From Sophora flavescens (taxonomy: Eukaryota > Streptophyta > Magnoliopsida > Fabales > Fabaceae): 64,000 bases of DNA. The stretch's first letter is position 1, and the number at the start of each line of letters is the position of its first letter. The translations under genes and the position numbers were made by a program. The stretch is taken from NCBI GenBank assembly GCA_030762895.1, contig CM061065.1, positions 83,771,607 through 83,835,606 of the forward strand. Direction: 5' to 3'. The notes under the pieces are model-generated. The model was not told the DNA's origin, did not search any database, and was given only the letters and a program-made list of their open reading frames with translations. Positions 56,092 to 64,000 of this stretch are shown here, piece after piece.

Positions 56092-57599
56092 TGATAAGCC
56101 TTCGGCTTATCTAGTTTTATAACTAGATGGACCGTGGTTTTTGTGCAAATTATTCGAGTTCACTCTCGATTTCGCCCAAATTTGCCTTGTTTTGTTCTTA
56201 AGTTGGACTTTGACTCGTTTTGCGTCTTTTGTGTAGTTTTTAGCTTATTTTGAATAGAATTACGCTTGTTGTTGCTTTTGGTGTTTTCAGGTCAATAAGT
56301 GAAGCTCCGGGAGTCAAGGAAAGTCAAGAAGCAGTGGAAAAAGCACTTCTGGAGATACTCGCCTCGCGAGTGGATGCTCGCCTCGCGAGCCGGAAGAACA
56401 GATAAAACAGCAAGGTCATCAATTCTGTCTCGCCACGCGAGAATATGTTCGCCCCGCGAATCATGAAGACCTGCAAGACAGAGACCATCACGGTCAAGCC
56501 GTGATGAAGACCGCGCCCGTAACAGTTTAAGGTTTGAAGTCTCGCCCCGCGAGAGTTTGAAGACCCTGGAAGTCAGAGACCATCACGGCCCAGCCGTGAT
56601 GAAAGTCACAGCCTAGAATTGAAGACTCGCCCCGCGAACACACTTTCGCCTCGCGAGAGATCAAATTGAAAGCGCGCCAATTTTAATTCTCGCCTCGCGA
56701 GATGATGCTCGCCTCGCGAGCGAGCGCAGATCAGGAATCCTATATAAAGGCTGTTTCAGATCAGATTAAGGAGGGAGGAGAGCTTTTGGAGGGCCGCGAA
56801 TCCTAGTAGTTTTCCACTGTTTAGAGTAGCGTTTAGGGTAATTTCTTTTCTCTTTGGAGCTGCGTCTCCCTTTTTCTTATGGAGATTTTGTCCGATTGTT
56901 TGTCTATGAGCATGAGGAACTAATCCCCTCGTCTAAGGGGTCGATGAAGCCACCTATGGCGGCATAGTATTCATGTGATGTAACTCTCTCTCTCTTTTAA
57001 TTCAATTATTGTTTTCCAATTCTGATTTCATTGTGTTGGTTATATGCTTGCGTGATCAACTAGTTAAACGTGTTTGAGGCCGAGAGGCGATTCGCGTTTT
57101 AGAACTTGAATTGGGAACATCGATCGAGTGTTGCATGAGAGTGAATAGGAGATCGATGCAACTCTTAGGGAACAAGAATTAATAGAATTCGAGATTAGGG
57201 TTAAGAGACCTAGTAAGTAATTAACTCAAATCATCGAATATGTCCTATTGAGCACGCATGTGGATATAGGAGAATTTAGGGGTCCCGTTGACATTAAAAT
57301 TAAACCTAGGGAGGAGATCATTATCACTTGGGTACTTTGCATGATTGGGTAGGTGGATTCGAAACCTTAGATGCTTTTAATTCCAGATTTCATCACCATA
57401 TCTTAATTGATTTGATTTGATTTGTTAATTTGAATTGTGATCCTAGTTTCTCTCCAACCACTTTCTCTACTTAACCAACTTATCGGATTTTTCGCGAAAT
57501 TAGTCGAATTGGTAGCCCAATCCTTGTGTTCGACCTCGGTAGACTCTTACCGTGTTTTATTACTTGCGACGACCCGGTACACTTGCCGGCGTAACAACA
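56092..57599 (+). mobile_element. 3' LTR of level-2 element, 1508 bp
   Basis: Colinear with the 5' LTR at a constant offset of 17904. Ends CAACA followed by CTCAC (57600-57604), matching 38183-38187. The palindromic island is at 56357-56725 and TATATAAAGG at 56741-56750. Confidence 0.97.
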
Positions 57600-57604
57600 C
57601 TCAC

Positions 57605-58985
57605 CCTCAACACGGGCATGCTGGACCTCCAGTCAAGCACGACCGTGCTGACTATTGAGCATGGGAGTACTTAGGCAACGCGCCCTGTTTGAATTTTGAA
57701 TTGGAACACGGGCGTGCTCCTTATTTGGCACGACTATGCTTTCTTGAGCATGGTCGTACTGATATGGGAAGAAAGGGTTGGAAAGCCTTTGCCAAATCCC
57801 TAGGGCAGTTCATAGATTCAAACCTATTGGCTTTTACTAATTCATTGAACATCAGTTTTATTAATCTTAATTAAATCTCCATGTCTTACAATTAGAGGAA
57901 TTAATCCTTTAATCTTAGTTTCATATTATTTGTCCCTAATCACTCATAGATCAATCCCTAGGGTCTTTGACTAAACCTTTTGGCATAAACCTCACTCTCA
58001 TTACTATCATTCAGTTTTATGAACAAAGGGGAAAAACCCCCCTTAACATCATTAACAAATTTATTATCGTTTTAACATTAACGTGTTCACAACGTAAATC
58101 AATAGCCAACAACATCATAATATCATAAACATGATAAATCACTCATTCATGGAATTTTCACATCATCATGTTCATAACGGACAACATTTATCAATAAGAA
58201 CAAACATGCCAACATCAACATCATAACCAATTATACATCAAGACAACAATTAGGCATATAGGCACATAAACATGTTATCAAGAATAGGCTCATGGGCAGC
58301 CCTTCGTCTTACGCTATCCCCAAGCCTACATACCTATACTATTCCTTCTCCCCATACCTGGTATGATGATTTCCCATTAAACTAATGAAGACTCTACACT
58401 GGTTCCCTCAAACGGCTCGACAAACGTTCCTAAGCCTTGGCCAACACTAAAGAGGTTAACCAATTAGTTCCCAATTCACGGAAGGGAAAGGAACTAAGAA
58501 AGGGAAGAACTATTACCTTAGATTGACACTTAACGCGTGATTCTACTCTCTCAAACGCAAACGGAACACTAAGTAATGATTGGGTTCAAAGGGGACGAAA
58601 GAGAGAGTTTGGTGTCACACTTAGAGTTGCCTAAAGTGGCAATTTAGAGGGTTTAACTCGTAACCCTCGCTGACTGTTGCCTTTTTAAAGACGCGGGCAT
58701 GAGCACGTTCGTGCTCCCTATTGAGCACAGTCGTGCTAACATAGTGTCAAAGAGACGCGGTTTCCTCTTGAGCATGGTCATGTTTCCTATTGAGCATGGT
58801 CGTGTTTGTGGCTCAGGCAGCCACAAGACACGTGCTTCAAGCACGGGCGTGCTGGACATGAGCACGGCTGTGCTCATGTACCAGAAAGGGATTTTAAGCC
58901 TAGAAATCCAACTTAGCCCCAAAAACAAAACTAAGGCAAACAAGGAATACACGAAAACACTTATACGAAAAATGGGGGTGTTACA
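57605..58985 (-). mobile_element. Level-1 solo LTR, right part
   Basis: Reverse-strand start TGTAACACCCCCATTTTT at 58985. It has two patches of AGCACGGxCGTGCT palindromes (57605-57790 and 58690-58880). The second lies beside a TTTAAAAAGG TATA-like word near 58680-58690. 57880-58680 is AT-rich, without genes or recognised motifs. Confidence 0.82.
58690..58880. repeat. Palindromic island (AGCACGGCCGTGCT flavour)
   Basis: Eight or so units such as GAGCACGGCTGTGCTC, GCACGGGCGTGC and GAGCATGGTCGTG. More lie at 57605-57790 and 38170-38187, now split by the level-2 insertion. Same pattern as the other islands but with AGCACG in place of ATCACG. Confidence 0.8.
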
Positions 58986-60665
58986 CTAGGCATATCAGCC
59001 GAGCACTCTTCTTCTTGGATCTCCTCTAATTCCATAGACATGGCTGTACCAACCCTTTGTTCAACTTCTCGGGATGTCAGTCTATGTCTTAGTTCTTTAA
59101 TCACTTGGGTCTTGTTACTTATTGAGGAACAATCGTGAAGACCGTAAGTCGGCCTGAATTTTGACAGTAAACCCGTCGGCTGTAAGGTTGAAAAATTACC
59201 ATGAGCCTTCTTAATATTCCTCAGGGATGGTTATTTGTTCTAGTCGAGGCGAATAGAATATAGCCTCAACCATTTTGACGTCAGGCGTGAAAGGATTCTT
59301 GTCGACTGCTACTGACTCTACCTTGTCTCTGTCCCAAAACATAAGTATTTGATGGAGAGTGGAAGGTACACACTGACTGGAACGAATCCAATCCATTCCT
59401 AGAAATATAGAGTAAGTGGACTTTGAATCTACCACAAAGAAAACAGAACTCAAGGTTGTGCTCCCCACAGTGATATCGGCTACCAAAATTCCTAAGGCAG
59501 TCGTGGCATCCACTGTGAAATTGGTCATTTTCATATTAGTGTGGACCAAATCTTGCTTAGTTCTACCCAAATTCTTCATTGTGGCTGAAAGCATTATGTT
59601 CAAGACTGCTCCCCCATCATCTCTCCTGTTGGTTTAGGAAACTCCATTTTGGGATTTTCCGAAATGGGAGCTAACACCACCCATTCAACTTCTTCAACCA
59701 ATACTTCAACTTTTAATAAATCATGGCCTGCTGAAAATGATTGTTAATGCTTGAGGTGCCAACCTAGTTGGGATGTCTTGCATTATAGTGATGCTTCTGG
59801 AGGCTATTTTTGCTTTTTTTTTATTAAAAAATCCAATACATCACCTTCCAATTTCTCGGGTTGCTCCTGCCGAGCCAAGAACTCACTAGGAATCAGTCCC
59901 ACCACGTTGGTGTCAGCTGATGGAATCCAACACAGATTCTTCTAACAGAAGGTTTGCCCCAAGTCCTCCTCCATTTCTTCAACTGTTAGGGGAACTTGCT
60001 CTTCTGTTGTTATGACTGGCACCTCTTCCAATTCAGTTGTTTCCAACTCATTAATCATTTACTAGAAATCATGTTCTTCCTTTCCCAAACAATCTTGGTG
60101 CCCTGGTTCTGCTTTCTCTCCTCGACAGCCATTTCTCCCTTTGGTTGCCCAAAACCAGCCTCTAGAATCTCAGCCACCCTAGGTTATTTAATTTCAGCAC
60201 AATCAATTCTCTTTGTCTCGACTAACATGGCCAAGGTTTGTTTCATTTGTTGTACTGACTTGTTTCTTTGGGCCCTCCTTTTCTGAGTCCTGGTCATAAC
60301 CAATGGTTCCTTTACCACAGGATCTTTTCCCTTTTGCATACTTGTTAATGAACTAATGTTCTTTTTCAACCCCGGCTGGTGGTTTAACCATACGTTGGGG
60401 CCTGATAATTTCCTCATTCTTCACAGTAATCTTCAGCGTAGTCATGCCTATTTCCACATCAAAACAAGCTACTCTTTTACCTTTATCTGGTATATGAGCC
60501 TTGTCCATTATAGGTAACCTTCCATTAGCCAAAGTATCATCATGCATATCGGCTACGTTCCTCCATGGATCCATCTTTGTTGCTTCCTTAGGCCTACGTG
60601 CCAGATTTTTTGTCCTTTCAAAATCCTTTCTCACAACTGAGAAGTCCAACCTGCCAAATACTTTG
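58986..60665 (-). pseudogene. Element R protease and linker, right fragment
   Basis: Reverse-strand continuation of R beyond the nest. 59603-59211 is most of the aspartic protease ('LGRTKQDLVHTNMKMTNF', 'FFVVDSKSTYSIFLGMDWIR'). The active-site DGGA lies just upstream (near 59610), but about 75 bp preceding it in T are deleted, at a short GATG microhomology. 60649-60353 and 60417-60184 match T's linker ('KRVACFDVE', 'LKITVKNEE', 'RPQRMVKPP', 'VMTRTQK'). Several stops and frameshifts. Cut at 60665 by the next LTR. Confidence 0.88.
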
Positions 60666-61967
60666 TGATAACTCTTAGAAATAAGAGTTATTACTATCTT
60701 TTTAGCTTAATCATTGTGTTTGTTTTGATCAATTTTGGAAAAGAACTTCAAGTTTTGTTTGATTAATTAAATATCTGTGTTAATCTGATTAGTTGCGAAA
60801 AAGCTGTAAATTCTGATCTGTTATTACTGAAGGTTTGATCTAGTTTTGAGCAGGTTTTAAAGGTGTAATTACTGAAGGAATTGCTCTGGGATGTTTTGGA
60901 ATGCTACAACTTTTGGGGAGCAAGTCACTACAAGATAAAATCATTTCCAGCTCAGCTATTACCCACTAGAAGACAAAATACCTGATGCACTGTGCAAAAA
61001 GGAAGAGAGAGAATACAATGCAGCAGCTTTGTGTACTTGGGAATTGGGCCAAGGAATATTTTGTATTTGAATTTTGTAAAAGCCGAAAAAGTGAGGCATG
61101 AGAGAGAGTGTAAACCTATTTTGGGAGCTAGTACAAATAGTGAGTGCGACCTTGCTTTTAGAGTCAGCTTTGTACTGTACACAGCAGCCGTCAGCTTCCA
61201 CCCTTGTCCTCTCTGTAATTAATTTACGTTTATGCTTAGCATTTTCCTTTATTATGTTTTGTGTTGTCATTAAGCTCATTATGAGCTAAATTCTATTAGC
61301 TAGGATTCTATGAATTTGTAATTAACACTGATGGGTATTCAATGCAAATGACGTTATTCATTTTCTTATTCTCTGCTTAAATGTTTATTTTAGTTTGGAC
61401 TGATCAACTAAGCTGAGATACTAGCTAATTAAGTTTGGTAAAACTGAATTAGTGGATTTGATTAGAAGATAAAGATAGAACAATTAATTGGAAAATCAAT
61501 TGTGTGGAGTGAGCTAGGAAAAGCCTTCAAGTCTTTAAGTAGCTGGACGTGCTTATCTGACAGTTGAGGGAAATTAATTTGAACTTAGGAATTAGAAGAT
61601 TTTAATGAACCCAGTTATTACTGCTGGAAAGCAAATTTTCATTTCTTGGACTAAATGTTTATCATCCTAAAGCATGAATTAACCTGAAGTAAGATTACAA
61701 AGGATTAGATTCCTAGTTGTTTCCATTTCTGTTTTCAACCCTCATTATTGCTCTTATTACTTTCGTGCACTTACAATTTCTGTATGAGACTTAAATATTC
61801 CCCTTACTTTACATGCTTAAACTCACTCTTTATTTTATTAAGCTAAGTAGAAAAGCTTAAAACTAGAGTTTACATTCAAATCATTTAAATCCTCGTGGGA
61901 ACGATCTTTACTCACTCTTTATTACTTGTTTGACTGTGTACACGTGCACACTTTTTTACGGCCAACA
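60666..61967 (+). mobile_element. 5' LTR of a fourth Athila-like element, 1302 bp
   Basis: Starts TGATAACTC and ends GGCCAACA. The first bases form a perfect 10 bp hairpin with a GAAA loop (ATAACTCTTA...TAAGAGTTAT, 60668-60691). Preceding 5 bp CTTTG; the partner is outside the window. Unlike the other Athila-type LTRs it has no GC-rich palindromic island. It is inserted in element R. Confidence 0.88.
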
Positions 61968-61973
61968 TGTTTT

Positions 61974-61991
61974 TGGTGCCGTTGCCGGGGA
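61974..61991 (+). other. Primer binding site (tRNA-Asp type)
   Basis: TGGTGCCGTTGCCGGGGA, one change (C to T) from the level-2 and level-3 primer sites; 6 bp after the LTR. Confidence 0.9.
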
Positions 61992-62092
61992 TTGCCAATG
62001 GTGTTGAATATTTAAATTCTTTTGTTAACTTTGTCTATTTAGTTAGTACTGAAAACTGTCTGCACTTTGCTTAGCAACAGGTTTACATCTGC

Positions 62093-64000
62093 ATGCACAG
62101 CAAATGTACACCCGAATTCCAAATAGACTTGGAGATAGAGAAAACAGTAAAGAAGCTAAGGAAGAGAACTAGAGAGCAAAGAGCTAGAGATCAACACTCT
62201 GACTTAGGCTTCATGACTCACGTTCTGTGGAATGAGGATGAAGATCAACCTGGGATGAATGAAATGGCAAATGATAGGGATAGGTCCATCAGGGACTATG
62301 TTGTCTTCGATCCCCAAACCAGAGCACTCGGATTGTGAGACCAGAAATAACTACCCAGCAGTTTGAGTTCAAACCAATGATGTTTCAAATGCTTCAAACT
62401 GTTGGGCAGTTCAGTGGTTCCCCTACTGAAGATCCACACTTGCATCTGAGGCAATTTCTAGAAGTGGCTAGCAATTTCAAGATCCCTGGAGTAAGTGATG
62501 ATGCTTTCAAGTTAAGGCTCTTTCCTTATTCTCTGAGGGATAGAGCCAAGACTTGGTTGAACCCCTTGGAATCCAATTCCATTATTTCATGGAATGGCCT
62601 GGCTGAAATTTTTTGGACTAAGTGCTTTCCTCCTACTAAAAATGCAAGAATGAGGAGTGATATAACTCCATTCAGGCAAAATGATGATGAGTCATTGTAT
62701 GACTCGTGGGAGAGGTTCAAGGAGCTTTTGAGAAGATGTCCTCATCATAGCATCCCTGTATGTATTTAAATGGAGACCTTTTACAATGGACTGCAGCCTC
62801 CTTCAAGATTGATGTTGGATGCTTCATCTGGAGGTACATTCTTGACAAAATCATACAATGAAGGTTAGGCATTGACTGAAAGCATAGCTGCCAACAACTA
62901 TCAATGGCCAATTGTGAGGGCCAACTCTGCTAAAACACCTGCTAGAGTGCTTGAGGTGAAGGAAGCAAATGCCCCATCTGTTTAGCTTGCCTCCATCACT
63001 AATATGCTCAAAAATCTGACTGCTACTAATGCAAGTAAGGAACCTGATATGGATGAACCTGTGGTGGCTCAAGTGAGTCCCACTTCTTGTGTTTTCTATG
63101 GAGGGGAGCATCTATTTGAAGAGTGTCCCAACAACCCGGTATTAGTGAATTATGTGGGAAATAGAGGGAATAATGCATATTCCAACACTTACAATCCTGG
63201 TTGGAAGCAACACCCGAATTTCAACTATGGAAATTATAACAACACATTGAATTCCTCAACTGGGAATGCCCCATAACTATACCAACAACAGGGACAGAAT
63301 AGTCAGTAGCAACAGACTCAAGCCACTGCAAAAGAATCATCTTTGGAAGTTATGCTGAAAGCTTTCATGGCTGAAACTAAAGCTCAAATCTAGAACCAAG
63401 GAGTTGTTGTAAGAAACTTGGAGAATCAAGTGGGCCAGTTGGCCACTGCATTAACTTACAGACCCGCTGGTACCTTACCTGCTTCCATAGAGTCTCCATC
63501 ATCCTTGAATGATAAAGGGAAGGAGCAGGTAAAAGCCATAAATTTAAGAAGTGAAAAAATGCTACAGGATGCTGCAGCACCTAAGCAGCAGGGAATAAAG
63601 ACAACTGAACCAGCTAAAATAGAGAAGTTTAAGCATGACTCGATCCTAATGCCTGAAGATACAGTGCAAGTCATTCCTAAGTGGACTGAGCCTAAACTGA
63701 TTCCAGAGAGGCCTCCTCCTCTATTTCCACAAAGGTCGAAGAAAGCAGCTCAAGAGAAACAGTTTAACAAATTTCTGGAAATTCTGAAGCAGCTGCACAT
63801 CAACATACCTCTGGTTGAAGCTCTGCAGCAGATGCCTAACTACACCAAATTCATGAAGGACATTCTTACCAAGAGGAAGTGATTAGGAGAATCCGAGACA
63901 GTGGCAATGATAAAGAAGTGCAGCCAGTTGTTGCAGAACAAGATCCCTCAGAAAATGAAAGATCCAGGTAGTTTTACAATCCCTTGTTCTATAGGGAATA
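62093..64000 (+). pseudogene. Athila-type gag, degraded, runs off window
   Basis: Gag capsid 'FSGSPTEDPHLHLRQFLEVA', 'LRLFPYSLRDRAKTWLNPLE', 'TKCFPPTKNARMRSDI', with a knuckle 'CVFYGGEHLFEEC' in which the second cysteine is tyrosine. Then gag tail 'NLENQVGQLATALTYRPAGT' and 'IPLVEALQQMPNYTKFMKDI'. The window ends just before the protease at 'KDPGSFTIPCS'. There is a frameshift at 62335 and stops at 62338, 62769, near 62866, near 62983, 63276, 63308 and 63393. Many are TAG or TAA where Gln is expected. Dead copy. Confidence 0.92.

Noticed and set aside
38188..57599. Endogenous virus with envelope gene
   Set aside because: Athila relatives can carry env-like ORFs, but neither level 2 nor level 3 has any pol or env; membrane-type ORFs here are short T-rich artefacts.

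Overview
The window is nuclear plant DNA, almost certainly from intergenic or pericentromeric heterochromatin of a eudicot. The Tat/Ogre-like fragments and some AT-rich motifs make me lean towards a legume, but that is weak and from memory. I find no intact host gene, no rRNA or true tRNA gene and no organelle insertion. Nearly everything is LTR retrotransposon (Ty3/gypsy, Tat/Ogre-like and Athila-like), plus one LINE, two hAT-type elements and a PIF/Harbinger remnant.

1-16.5 kb: a left-truncated Athila-type LTR (1-~1035), the 3' part of a TGTAACA-type LTR (~1036-2508), and a solo LTR with a CTAAT duplication (2952-4283). A 5'-truncated LINE follows (4913-14270), ending in A17. The LINE is split by a 7.6 kb insertion (5788-13421, duplication CATTT), which itself contains a related LTR in inverse orientation (8860-12552) with a ~140 bp tandem array and a minisatellite. 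Next come an Ogre-like LTR fragment (14286-15404) and a probable hAT-type element (15413-16470).

16.5-27.2 kb: one old Tat-type Ty3/gypsy element, here called T, forward (LTRs 16540-17295 and 24905-27221, duplication ATTCT). Its order is gag, protease, RT, RNase H, archaeal-type RNase H, integrase. Every reading frame has stops or frameshifts. A 1580 bp Athila-type solo LTR (25138-26717, duplication AGCAG) sits inside its 3' LTR.

27.2-31.2 kb: an unassigned block, a PIF/Harbinger remnant with a transposase C-terminus, and a 675 bp hAT-type element with an 8 bp duplication.

30.4-60.7 kb: a four-level nest. Level 0 is a reverse-strand Tat element, R (3' LTR 30390-31163; pol remains 34.6-36.95 kb; protease/linker remains 58.99-60.66 kb). 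Its 3' region holds an ORF on the opposite strand with a plant-mobile-domain-like protein and a coiled coil. Level 1 is a 2.6 kb TGTAACA-type solo LTR in R (36951-38187 plus 57605-58985). Level 2 is a complete non-autonomous Athila-like element in that LTR (38188-57599, 1508 bp LTRs, duplication CTCAC). Level 3 is a second non-autonomous Athila-like family in level 2, reverse strand, present as a tandem LTR-internal-LTR-internal-LTR array (40475-54215, flanked by AGAG). The middle LTR is a visible mosaic of the outer two, so the array arose by unequal homologous recombination.

60.7-64 kb: another Athila-like element, forward, with 5' LTR 60666-61967, a tRNA-Asp-type primer site and a stop-ridden gag running off the window.

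The most unusual signal is a set of GC-rich islands of short palindromes, in four sequence flavours. They lie just upstream of the TATA box in the LTRs of several families and again inside one internal region. Some LTRs carry more than one flavour, as if a promoter module had been shared or repeatedly evolved. All calls come from reading the sequence by eye; no database search was run.
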